From Spirosoma foliorum (GTDB lineage Bacteria > Bacteroidota > Bacteroidia > Cytophagales > Spirosomataceae), in assembly GCF_014117325.1 (NCBI RefSeq), contig NZ_CP059732.1, positions 5,903,001 to 5,967,000 of the forward strand: 64,000 nucleotides of DNA. The letters are read 5' to 3'. Positions 15,265-23,380 of this stretch are shown one piece after another. The first letter of the stretch is position 1. Each line of letters begins with the position of its first letter. A program made the translations under genes and the position numbers. The notes under the pieces are model-generated. The model did not search any database, was not told the origin of the DNA, and saw nothing but the letters and a program-made list of their open reading frames with translations.

Positions 15265-18200
15265 ATGATTCAGCCAAAAGATTTTTTTTTACTGCGCCAG
15301 CCGACGTATTCCCTAGACACATTACTTCAATTTTACAACCAACTTGCTACCAATCCGTTATCTGACTTATTGCGTCAGCATTATCAGGATCCAATAGCGC
15401 AACAAGCCATTTTTGTCGCGTCGCCCGCCCTCTATGAACGGTTTCAACGCTGGCTCTCAGGCGAAACCCTCCCCGAGCAGGATAAATTGCTGATCACACT
15501 TCATAAATACCTGATTCGAATGTGTAGCCGTCCAACTCCTTACGGCCTCTTTGCGGGCTGTACAATAGGGCGCTTCGGCGAGCAAACCCAACTTCGGGCA
15601 GGCACAACGGCAACGCTTCGAACGCATACCCGTATCGATATGGATTGCCTGCTGGCAATCTGTCAGTGGCTTAGCCATCAGCCCATTATTCGAGAACAAC
15701 TACGCCTGTTTCCAAACTCGTCGCTCTATCCCATAGGCTCCTCGTTGCGATATATTGAGCAGCAGTTCGACAATAAACGGCGCAGCTACTTTATCAGTGT
15801 TGCCGAAGCCGAACGCCATCTGACAACTGTTCTGGAAGCGGCACGTACCGGAGCAACCATTCAGGAACTGACAAATACCCTTACAACATGCAACATTGAT
15901 CAGCACGAAGCAATTAGCTTTGTTGAGCAACTCATTGAAGGGCAACTATTATCGTTCGAGCTAGAACCAACCGTAACAGGGCTACACTATCTGAATCGGC
16001 TCACAGAACGAATTGCCTCCTTAGCAGACACAACCGACATAACGGAACAGTTACATCGACTACAACGATCACTACAACAGCCTGATCGACTACTGGCTTA
16101 CTCAGAGGTTCAGCAATGGTTTACCGACCGGAATATTTATCCCCCCTCTGCCGATATTGTTCAGGTAGATACTTTTTTTGGCTGGGGCGACACTCGCAAT
16201 CCGACCCTGCAACTGGGTAAGCATGCGTTGCAACTCGTACAACGAGATCTTGAGAAATTGCTAGTTCTGAACCAACCCAACGACTGCCCTGACCTCGATG
16301 AGTTTAAACGGCGGTTCTACAATCGCTACGAAGACGAGGAGATTCCGTTAGCGCTGGCTCTCGATGCCGAATCGGGCATTGGCTATGGCTCCGGCTCAAC
16401 GTTTGGTGTAGGGTATGCACCCCTGATTGATGATTTAACCTTTATGACAAGTCCTACTACCCCAACAACAACCTGGGGCTGGTGGCAAACACTGGTGATG
16501 GATAAATACACGCAGGCACTCCGCACGAATCGGGCAGGCGATTCAATCCATGAAATTATTCTGACTGAGGCAGATTTGACCTATATCAGTAGCCAGGTCG
16601 CAACCCCGTCTGTTCCCGATAGCTTTTATGCCTTCGGTACGCTATTGGCCAGTTCGTCCAAAGCTGTGGATGAAGGTGACTTTCAGTTTAATTTATTGGC
16701 TTGTAAAGGCCCATCGGCAATAAACCTGCTCAGCCGATTTGGAGAAGGCAATGAAGCCTTGGCTCAACAGATTCAACAGTGCGCAACCGCCGAAGAAAAC
16801 TATCATCCAGATGTGATCATTGCAGAGATTGTTCACTTACCCGAAAACCGGGTTGGCAATATTTTAATCCGGCCAACCACCCATCAATACGAAATTCCAT
16901 ACATGGGTCAGTCATCGGTAGCACCGGACTATCAAATTCCCCTGACCGACTTACTGGTATCGGTCCATTACGATCAAACCACGCAGGGACAGATTATTCT
17001 ACGCTCGAAACGGCTGAACAAACGGATAATTCCCCGTTTGAGCAATGCACATAATTTCTCGCAGGGGTTACCTATTTATCGGTTTCTGTGCGACCTGCAA
17101 TCGCAAGACGCCCACCTGAACATTGCCTGGAATTGGGGGGGTCTGCGAACACAAACGTATCTGCCCAGGGTTCGTTACCGGAACATCATCATTAGCCGGG
17201 CCACCTGGCAACTTGCCTGTAACGATCTCACATCCGACAATCCATTACGCTTAGTTGCTCAATTAACGGCTGCTGGCTTGCCTGATCAATTTGTTATTGC
17301 CCAGGGCGATAATGAGTTATTTATTTCAATGCACATTCCTGAATCACTAACGTTATTGGCTCAGCAAATCCGTCGACTGGCTCGTTCAGGTACATCGGCC
17401 CGCATCCGATTAGTGGAGTTTCTATCCATGCCCGACCGCTCTCCCTTAACCAATAAACGCGACCATTTTACGCATGAGGTGCTTATTCCGTTTGGAAATT
17501 TATCGGCGAAACCGTTTTCGGGGCTGAGCCAATCAGCAGACGTGTTGCCACAACGAAAGTTTTCGATTGGAAGTGAATGGTTCTATTTGAAGGTCTATAC
17601 CGGCGAAAAAACCTCCGATACACTCCTGACCGAAACCATTTATCCAGTAGTACAACAGCTACTCAAAACACAGATCATTGACCAATTCTTCTTTGTTCGG
17701 TACAAAGACACCGATCCACACCTACGGCTTCGATTTCGGGGAAATGCTCACCTTGAATTTTACCATCATGTAGTACGAGTCATGGAAAAGGCATTGCATG
17801 AAGCCATTCAATCAGGTATTGTTCATCGTATCAAAGTAGATACCTATCAGCGTGAACTCGAACGCTACGGTATAGAGCACATGCCCTTATGCGAAACATT
17901 ATTCTACTACGATAGCCTGTCTACGTTAGCCTTCATAGCGCGTACCGGTAATGAGTTTGACGAAAACTTACGGGTTGCCATAGCCATTCGTAAAATTGAC
18001 CAATTATTGATCGGCGCAGGCCTCACGCCCAATGCCTGCCTGATAATATTAGGGGAGTTGAAAGAACGTTTTTTTCAGGAATTTGGCGGTACATCGGCCT
18101 TACGGCATCAACTCAATGAAAAATACCGGATGTATCGCCCCTTGATGGACCAGGCACTAGCCGACGATTTTCCGATTGCTGGCGATCTGACTAATTGGGA

Positions 18201-18405
18201 ACACCGCCAGGCCGAACTGCTGCAAAGTCTGGTACGCTCCTTACCCAACTCCCGCCAACTCTATGCCATTTTAAGCAGCGTGATTCATATGCTTGTCAAT
18301 CGTCTGTTTCCATCTAAACAGCGAGCTTATGAGTTAGTACTCTACCATTGCTTAGCCCGGCACTACGACTCCGTACGCGCCCGACAAGCTGTAGTTAGTG
18401 CCTAA
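15265..18405 (+). CDS. LanB-type lantibiotic dehydratase, full length
   Basis: 1046 aa from the ATG at 15265, which gives the family start MIQPKDFFLLRQP; two in-frame starts lie upstream at 15226 and 15232. The N-terminal glutamylation domain (about 1-740) has ASPALYERF and the hallmark SRPTPYGLFAG (88-98), and ends with LVEFLSMPDRSPL. The C-terminal elimination domain (SpaB_C, about 768-1040) begins SEWFYLKVYTGEK and contains FVRYKDTDPHLRLRFRG. The known reaction is tRNA-Glu-dependent glutamylation of Ser/Thr in a precursor followed by elimination to dehydroamino acids. Because both domains are present it is not a PEARL-type ligase. No LanC cyclase is encoded in the window. Confidence 0.93.
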   Translation: MIQPKDFFLLRQPTYSLDTLLQFYNQLATNPLSDLLRQHYQDPIAQQAIFVASPALYERFQRWLSGETLPEQDKLLITLHKYLIRMCSRPTPYGLFAGCTIGRFGEQTQLRAGTTATLRTHTRIDMDCLLAICQWLSHQPIIREQLRLFPNSSLYPIGSSLRYIEQQFDNKRRSYFISVAEAERHLTTVLEAARTGATIQELTNTLTTCNIDQHEAISFVEQLIEGQLLSFELEPTVTGLHYLNRLTERIASLADTTDITEQLHRLQRSLQQPDRLLAYSEVQQWFTDRNIYPPSADIVQVDTFFGWGDTRNPTLQLGKHALQLVQRDLEKLLVLNQPNDCPDLDEFKRRFYNRYEDEEIPLALALDAESGIGYGSGSTFGVGYAPLIDDLTFMTSPTTPTTTWGWWQTLVMDKYTQALRTNRAGDSIHEIILTEADLTYISSQVATPSVPDSFYAFGTLLASSSKAVDEGDFQFNLLACKGPSAINLLSRFGEGNEALAQQIQQCATAEENYHPDVIIAEIVHLPENRVGNILIRPTTHQYEIPYMGQSSVAPDYQIPLTDLLVSVHYDQTTQGQIILRSKRLNKRIIPRLSNAHNFSQGLPIYRFLCDLQSQDAHLNIAWNWGGLRTQTYLPRVRYRNIIISRATWQLACNDLTSDNPLRLVAQLTAAGLPDQFVIAQGDNELFISMHIPESLTLLAQQIRRLARSGTSARIRLVEFLSMPDRSPLTNKRDHFTHEVLIPFGNLSAKPFSGLSQSADVLPQRKFSIGSEWFYLKVYTGEKTSDTLLTETIYPVVQQLLKTQIIDQFFFVRYKDTDPHLRLRFRGNAHLEFYHHVVRVMEKALHEAIQSGIVHRIKVDTYQRELERYGIEHMPLCETLFYYDSLSTLAFIARTGNEFDENLRVAIAIRKIDQLLIGAGLTPNACLIILGELKERFFQEFGGTSALRHQLNEKYRMYRPLMDQALADDFPIAGDLTNWEHRQAELLQSLVRSLPNSRQLYAILSSVIHMLVNRLFPSKQRAYELVLYHCLARHYDSVRARQAVVSA

Positions 18406-18571
18406 TTACTAGCTATATTTTTCCACTTATAACCAAATCGCATAAGTTATAGCTCAATGGAATATGATAAAAAGATTAGTTATTGAAGTCAGAAAAAACA
18501 ACGGCCAATTTTGATGCAACAAATCAGCAACACAAATCTAAACTCATGTCTACCTAACGTAAACATACATC

Positions 18572-18751
18572 ATGAAAACACGCATTCACTCGGAGCATTC
18601 TTTTGAAATATGGATCAACAATGATACCGATTTTCTGGCTGATGAAGCTGGCGATTTTGACGACAACTGGATCGTGTCTGCTGGCGATTTATTCGGCAAT
18701 ATGGCCTTGCCTCATGACGAGTCAGTTAGTTATTATGATGAGGCTGCCTAG
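18572..18751 (+). CDS. 59-aa acidic peptide after lanB, possible LanB substrate
   Basis: Begins MKTRIHSEHSFEIWINNDTD and ends SVSYYDEAA. It has 15 Asp/Glu, no Cys and seven Ser/Thr. It lies 166 bases after lanB in the same direction with no terminator between. It carries no double-glycine site. It could be a LanB substrate giving dehydroamino acids without rings, a scaffold, or a regulator. No family recognised. Confidence 0.55.
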   Translation: MKTRIHSEHSFEIWINNDTDFLADEAGDFDDNWIVSAGDLFGNMALPHDESVSYYDEAA

Positions 18752-18870
18752 GAAATACGACTCTTATAACCTAATTGAATAAAGTAAAACTATAGGTTAT
18801 TGAATTAAAAGCGAAGTCGCTAGAAATTTGTATCACCTAATAAATAAAATGAAAATAAAAAACATATAAA

Positions 18871-19122
18871 ATGAAAAAACTATTAGCCGTAGTAGGTATG
18901 CTAATCATGGCAACAGCTTGTAAAGAAAATTATACAGTAGAGCCATCGTATGCTAACAATACATACAATTCTGGGAGCAAGCCCAAATCGTCAAATACGG
19001 AAAGCGATTCTGTTGTAAAACGTAAGATTATTTTACCAATTAAAACTCAGCCAATAGAGCAACCTGTAACAAATCCACCGTTGGAAAAAGGGAAAAACTT
19101 ACCCGACCATCAGGAAATCTAA
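18871..19122 (+). CDS. small hypothetical lipoprotein
   Basis: 83 aa. Signal with lipobox MATAC (Cys17) after MKKLLAVVGMLI, then a low-complexity region rich in Asn, Ser, Pro and Lys. It has no folded-domain look. Small lipoproteins in bacteriocin loci sometimes give immunity (LanI type), but there is no sequence match to support that here. A weak hairpin (18766-18800) lies before it. Confidence 0.7.
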   Translation: MKKLLAVVGMLIMATACKENYTVEPSYANNTYNSGSKPKSSNTESDSVVKRKIILPIKTQPIEQPVTNPPLEKGKNLPDHQEI

Positions 19123-19162
19123 TAGTACTGCTTGCATAAACAAGCTTATTGATCAAGAATTA

Positions 19163-19306
19163 ATGGAACGCTACAATAGTAGGCAAAATCAGGCTACGGC
19201 AAGTCTTCGGAAGATAACTAAACTGGCATCTTATCAGATGCGGGCATTGACCCAGCAAAAAGCATTAGTCAGAAGCTCGTCGAAACAAGATAAAATTGAA
19301 TACTAG
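19163..19306 (+). CDS. 47-aa basic peptide, doubtful gene or remnant
   Basis: Starts MERYNSRQNQATASLRKITK and is strongly basic and helical. The open frame runs on upstream to the lipoprotein stop with protein-like codons (TACINKLIDQEL), so it could be the tail of a decayed gene. Its 3' part (19248-19285) resembles the DNA of operator site 2, which suggests the stretch may be regulatory rather than coding. Confidence 0.3.
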   Translation: MERYNSRQNQATASLRKITKLASYQMRALTQQKALVRSSSKQDKIEY

Positions 19307-19409
19307 TTGTGGAATAGATTAAGAGTGCACGAGTATCTATTGCGGCTAAAGTATCCCGGGTTAAAGCAGAGGTTGCAATAGTTATAAAAAAAATTATAAA
19401 AAAAACACC

Positions 19410-19595
19410 ATGACAACATTAAATCTGGATAAGTCAAGTACGGTTGAATTAGATTTCAACGAAATGCAAATGGTTGATGGAGGTAGTTGGTTAGATGATG
19501 CTGGCACATGGTGCGGTGAGACATGGTGTCGGGTTAAACAAGCCTTCTCAAGTGGATTTTCTAATGGCTCAGCAGCTGCCGATGGAACCAAATAA
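19410..19595 (+). CDS. double-glycine leader peptide 1 (bacteriocin-like)
   Basis: 61 aa. The leader MTTLNLDKSSTVELDFNEMQ runs to VDGG (residues 22-25), which has the E-L-x-x-N-E-x-x-x-x-(I/V)-x-G-G form of class II bacteriocin leaders. The core starts SWLDDAGTWCGETWCRV, with two Cys in CxxxxC, and ends in a Gly/Ser/Ala-rich tail. The pair could form a disulfide, or a thioether if Ser/Thr are dehydrated by LanB. The C39 transporter at 24592 is the likely protease and exporter. First of three tandem precursors. Confidence 0.78.
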   Translation: MTTLNLDKSSTVELDFNEMQMVDGGSWLDDAGTWCGETWCRVKQAFSSGFSNGSAAADGTK

Positions 19596-19647
19596 CCTAT
19601 TACCAACTATTAACTTTTTTAAAAGTAATACTTAACAAATAGAAATC

Positions 19648-19833
19648 ATGCAATTAAGTATCAATAATTTTGAAGTTTCTGAATTAACTTCTAACGAATT
19701 AAATCTGATTGATGGAGGTAGCCTACTCAGTGACATCGCTTACGGAGTTGGATATGCTTGTGGATATGTATATGGGGCTGTCAGTAATATAGTGTCTGGG
19801 CTTGAAGAAGCGGCCCGCGCACATAACAAATAG
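19648..19833 (+). CDS. double-glycine leader peptide 2 (bacteriocin-like)
   Basis: 61 aa. Leader MQLSINNFEVSELTSNELNL ends at IDGG (residues 21-24). The core is hydrophobic with GxxxG-like spacing (SLLSDIAYGVGYACGYVYG), one Cys, then an amphipathic tail. This looks like an unmodified pore-forming two-peptide bacteriocin core. The segment YGVGYACGYVY resembles YKLGYAVGTYL of the next peptide, so the two may act as a pair. Confidence 0.8.
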   Translation: MQLSINNFEVSELTSNELNLIDGGSLLSDIAYGVGYACGYVYGAVSNIVSGLEEAARAHNK

Positions 19834-19866
19834 TAATCAATTTTATCAACTATAATTTAATAAATC

Positions 19867-20007
19867 ATGAATTCATTAGAACTAATTGAGCTAAACTTTA
19901 ACGAATTGGCCTTTATCAACGGCGGTGTAGATAAAGATAGCATGTGGTACAAGCTTGGCTATGCCGTGGGTACTTATTTATTTGAGCATGGTATACCAGG
20001 GAAGTGA
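19867..20007 (+). CDS. double-glycine leader peptide 3 (bacteriocin-like)
   Basis: 46 aa. Very short leader MNSLELIELNFNELAFINGG cut after residue 20, then a 26-residue core beginning VDKDSMWYKLGYAVGTYLFE. It keeps the leader pattern L-x-x-N-E-L-x-x-I-x-G-G and shares the Y-x-(V/L)-G-Y-A-x-G-x-Y motif with peptide 2. No Cys. It ends 18 bases before a terminator, so it is the last gene of the precursor transcript. Confidence 0.72.
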   Translation: MNSLELIELNFNELAFINGGVDKDSMWYKLGYAVGTYLFEHGIPGK

Positions 20008-20025
20008 TTATACACACTAAAAATT

Positions 20026-20056
20026 ACTGGCTACTTAGATAAGTAGCCAGTTTTTA
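20026..20056 (+). terminator. terminator of the precursor genes
   Basis: Stem ACTGGCTACTT with its complement around a 4-nt loop, followed by TTTTTAT. A textbook intrinsic terminator. It lies only 5 bases before the first ATG of the CPBP gene. Confidence 0.85.
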
Positions 20057-20060
20057 TATC

Positions 20061-20807
20061 ATGAAGCAATTATTTATTAATTTTTTCGATTTTTTGCAAG
20101 GGGCAAGTTATCTAGATAAAGATATCAATATAGGTGCCATTTATAAAATTTTATTTATAGGGAAAGCCATAGGGCTTATCTTTTTATTTAAAGTAATTAT
20201 TGGTTTTTTGAGTCTTTTATTAAACAAGTATGGACTTATTGACCCATCAAAAGGGAGCGGTGATTTAACTTCTTGGCTATCAGAGACATCAAATTCTCAA
20301 TTTATACTCGAAGTGGTAATCTTGGCACCCTTCTTTGAGGAATTTGCATTTCGAGGAATTATCCAATCAAATCGTCTAACCCTTACTCTGGCATTTATTG
20401 TAATTTCTTATTTAATAATATGCATTTTAAACAGGGCTAATTTTTATTCTTTAACAGCAAGGACTTTACCTATTGGTATATTTAGCATTTTAATTGGATT
20501 TTTTTTCCACAAGTACATATCATATTATTTAGCAAACTTAACATCTAATTATAAAATAAATATATATATAATATGGCTTAGCGCTTTTCTATTTTCTTTG
20601 TGGCATTACAATAATTATGATTTTACAAATGCTCGCCCCCAAACAATTCTCTTAGCCCTACTCCCTCATCTTATTTCGGGTTTATTTTTCAGTTGGACAT
20701 CACTAATGTATGGACTAAAGTGGAGTATAATATTACATATTATAAATAATGCCATACCTGTCTTGATTATTATTTTTCGAGCTAGTCAAGAAAGTAAGGT
20801 AGCTTAA
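20061..20807 (+). CDS. CPBP family intramembrane metalloprotease
   Basis: 248 aa with about seven membrane helices. All three CPBP (Abi) motifs are visible: EEFAFRG (E93, E94, R98), FSLWH (His182) and HIINN (His226, Asn230). In bacteriocin loci such proteases give self-immunity or help precursor maturation. Very AT-rich compared with the flanking genes. The first ATG lies 5 bases after a terminator, so translation would need a start site inside the terminator region or a read-through transcript. Met start could be later, but the helix at the front argues for this one. Confidence 0.88.
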   Translation: MKQLFINFFDFLQGASYLDKDINIGAIYKILFIGKAIGLIFLFKVIIGFLSLLLNKYGLIDPSKGSGDLTSWLSETSNSQFILEVVILAPFFEEFAFRGIIQSNRLTLTLAFIVISYLIICILNRANFYSLTARTLPIGIFSILIGFFFHKYISYYLANLTSNYKINIYIIWLSAFLFSLWHYNNYDFTNARPQTILLALLPHLISGLFFSWTSLMYGLKWSIILHIINNAIPVLIIIFRASQESKVA

Positions 20808-20978
20808 TTAATAACGAATAATTTCATTTCCCAATACAAATTCGCCACAGACAAACATCGAACTTACGCTATTTCACTTGTTAATTATTTAGCCTTTTTT
20901 GGCATAACAACTGAAAATCATAAAGCAAAATATGCCCTTTTAGCTCTCTCAATGATTATTAGTATCTATATTATTTAA
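20808..20978 (+). pseudogene. in-frame open extension behind the CPBP gene
   Basis: Directly after the CPBP stop the same frame stays open for 56 more codons to a TAA at 20976-20978. The reading is protein-like: HRTYAISLVNYLAFFGITT and then KYALLALSMIISIYII, a membrane-type segment. There is no ATG, GTG or TTG in a useful place. It may be the cut-off end of a longer ancestral protein or of a lost neighbour, or read-through of the TAA. Could be chance in AT-rich DNA. Confidence 0.35.
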
Positions 20979-21128
20979 TTCTAACACACGAAAAGGTTCT
21001 TGGTAAGCGCACCTTACTAATCAGAAATATTCTTGAATTTCGTTATCAAAAACTAGATTCAAACTATTCATATGTAGTCTTATTTTGTGAGTCGACAGTT
21101 GAATTATTAATTAATCTATATACTTTTC

Positions 21129-21263
21129 ATGCATAATTCAAAAAAGCAGCCAAAAAATTGGGCTTACATAATAAGTTTAATAATAGTATTTCTTACAGGA
21201 AATATTATTATTAAAGGATACCCTATATTGAAACAATGGTTCATTTCTGTATTAAGTAAGTAA
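21129..21263 (+). CDS. 44-aa single-span membrane peptide
   Basis: A basic N-terminus (MHNSKKQPKN) followed by a hydrophobic helix (WAYIISLIIVFLTGNIII) and a short tail. The size and shape are those of small immunity or leader-less membrane peptides. It lies between the CPBP gene and the CarboxypepD_reg gene in the same direction. No family recognised. Confidence 0.4.
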   Translation: MHNSKKQPKNWAYIISLIIVFLTGNIIIKGYPILKQWFISVLSK

Positions 21264-21362
21264 TGCTAGTAATCGACAATACAAATTAAGAGTCCAAGAC
21301 CACCCTACTAAGGTTGGCCTGATCGTTGTTTCACCAAATCCAATAAAGTGATTCGCTCTACA

Positions 21363-23243
21363 ATGAAACCCCAATACCTACTGCCCTTACCGTTCCTTAT
21401 TTGCGCACATATAACATTAGGGCAACGTATACAGGGTAAAATCTTATCATCTTTTAAAGAGGGAATTCCTTTCGCAAGCATTCAAGTAGTTGGCACTTCA
21501 AAAGGAACGACCACAAATGAGCATGGCGAGTTCAACCTGCAACTCCCCTCAATTCCCTGTCAAATTCTGGTAAGTAGCATCGGTTATCAAACCGTAACGC
21601 AGCGAATTGATCATACAACAAAGCCTGTGGTTATAACGCTACCGGAAGGCGTTGCCCTGCAAGAAGTTAGGGTGATGCCAGACAGTATTTTAAAAACTAT
21701 ACTGACGGGAGCCTTCCGAAAAATCCAATCAAATTATCCGCACAAAACATTCGCCCTGGAGGGCTTTTACCGAGAACTGAATCAGAGTACAGATAGCGAC
21801 GAATTAGTACATTATGGCGAAGCGTATCTGAAGGTTGTCATGAGTGGTTATCAGGCTACAAACGAGGATGCACAGGTTGAAGTAATAAAGGCACGTATCA
21901 ATAAAAATCCGGGACGAGACTCCATCGAAACCACCCGATGGTACGGCGGTGCATTTATCGCTAATTCAAATGATTTAGTTAAAACGCGAGCCGAGTTTTT
22001 GAATCCAAATTCATTTAACAAAAGATATCGCTATACGCTGGCGGCCGTTACGCCCTACAACTCAGACTCACTCTACGTTATCAACTTTAGTTCAAAAGAC
22101 AGGGAAGAGTCGGCTACGGGTACGCTCTGGATACACAAAAAGTCACTGGCTTATGTAAAAATTACGTATCAAAGTAGTAGGGCTCTTCAGCACGATCTTA
22201 TCAGACGGTTTATAAGCAAAAATCGACTACGTGAATGTAGGTATATTGAGCAGAATGGAATATGGCATCTGGCACATATAGCACACAAAACCACATTTGT
22301 CAATAAGCAAACAAAACGCGAAACCACCCACGATCTAGCCTTTATCACTACCCAATATGATGAGCAGGGCACACCTGTTCCCTATGATAAACGGTTAGCC
22401 TATGGCGCTATTTTCTCAGATTTAACGAACGAATATGATCCTGAATTTTGGGATAAGTACACAAGCCTGGAAGCCGATTCGGCGCAGAAAAGCCAAATGG
22501 CGCAGTTTAAAGCTATATCACAAACACAACAGGCACAACAGTATGTATCCTCGAAAACCCGACGGGATAAACTAGTCGCTGTATTAAAAAAATTGAGCAT
22601 TAGCTATGGAATTGGAGTTGCTCAGTACGCACAACAAAGTCCTATCCTAACGGCAACTTATCAACATAAATCTTTCGAAAACCCAACGTCATTCCCATCT
22701 GGACACCCTATTCTCCTATTCAGGACCAGCTATGGTTTTCGACTGACAAATCATGTCAAACTAGATGTCATCAATTTCCAAAGCGTATTAAATAACGATT
22801 ATTACAAGTCCATTCAAGCTGGATTCACCTATAGCCTGTTAGTTAAAAAGAAAGGAAATCCCCTATTTCTCTATGCGTTGGGTGCTTTTGCCTGGTCGCA
22901 GACAGGCTGTTTGCTGACGGAGCTTACAAACAGTGAGGGCTTTGTCGATCCAGGCAAGCAGTTAAACACTCCAGTCAAGGTCTTTTATGCCGATCGGGGA
23001 TGGGCTGGTGTAGGCGGCTTCGGTTTTACGTTTCAGAAAAAGCGTCGCGACTATTTTATTGAATCGAATTACCGATTTGTACTGACGAATACGCCATCAA
23101 TAATCTTTAAAGAATCGGGTAATCTGTTTAATAAAAAAGTCATCACAACACCCGATCAGACTGACTTTCAACTGAATATTGCCAACAATACATCTATTGT
23201 GCAGCCTGTTGGCATTACACTTGGCATTCGATGGCATTTTTAA
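21363..23243 (+). CDS. CarboxypepD_reg-like domain protein, exported
   Basis: 626 aa from the ATG at 21363, which opens a signal peptide (MKPQYLLPLPFLICAHITLG). A GTG lies 15 bases upstream. A CarboxypepD_reg-like beta domain fills residues 21-105 (GKILSSFKEGIPFASI, then TSKGTTTNEHGEFNL). The remainder is beta-rich and the last 200 residues read like outer-membrane beta strands (for example IGVAQYAQ, GFTYSLLV, GITLGIRWHF). No plug or TonB box is seen. Its place before the HlyD-ABC-TolC line suggests an outer-membrane role in export or self-protection, which is inference. Confidence 0.75.
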   Translation: MKPQYLLPLPFLICAHITLGQRIQGKILSSFKEGIPFASIQVVGTSKGTTTNEHGEFNLQLPSIPCQILVSSIGYQTVTQRIDHTTKPVVITLPEGVALQEVRVMPDSILKTILTGAFRKIQSNYPHKTFALEGFYRELNQSTDSDELVHYGEAYLKVVMSGYQATNEDAQVEVIKARINKNPGRDSIETTRWYGGAFIANSNDLVKTRAEFLNPNSFNKRYRYTLAAVTPYNSDSLYVINFSSKDREESATGTLWIHKKSLAYVKITYQSSRALQHDLIRRFISKNRLRECRYIEQNGIWHLAHIAHKTTFVNKQTKRETTHDLAFITTQYDEQGTPVPYDKRLAYGAIFSDLTNEYDPEFWDKYTSLEADSAQKSQMAQFKAISQTQQAQQYVSSKTRRDKLVAVLKKLSISYGIGVAQYAQQSPILTATYQHKSFENPTSFPSGHPILLFRTSYGFRLTNHVKLDVINFQSVLNNDYYKSIQAGFTYSLLVKKKGNPLFLYALGAFAWSQTGCLLTELTNSEGFVDPGKQLNTPVKVFYADRGWAGVGGFGFTFQKKRRDYFIESNYRFVLTNTPSIIFKESGNLFNKKVITTPDQTDFQLNIANNTSIVQPVGITLGIRWHF

Positions 23244-23380
23244 AATAGATTAGTATAACTTATTCCCTCTCGTTATAAACTACAACCGTCTGTTATTGAA
23301 CCCCGCGTAGCATCGCCTGACCTTTGGCATAAGAAATAACCGCATCCCTATAGCGGCCCCTTATCCAAAACGTTAACACG

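Noticed and set aside
18766..18800. 8-bp inverted repeat before the small lipoprotein
   Set aside because: Short arms, long loop and no T run; too weak to call a terminator.
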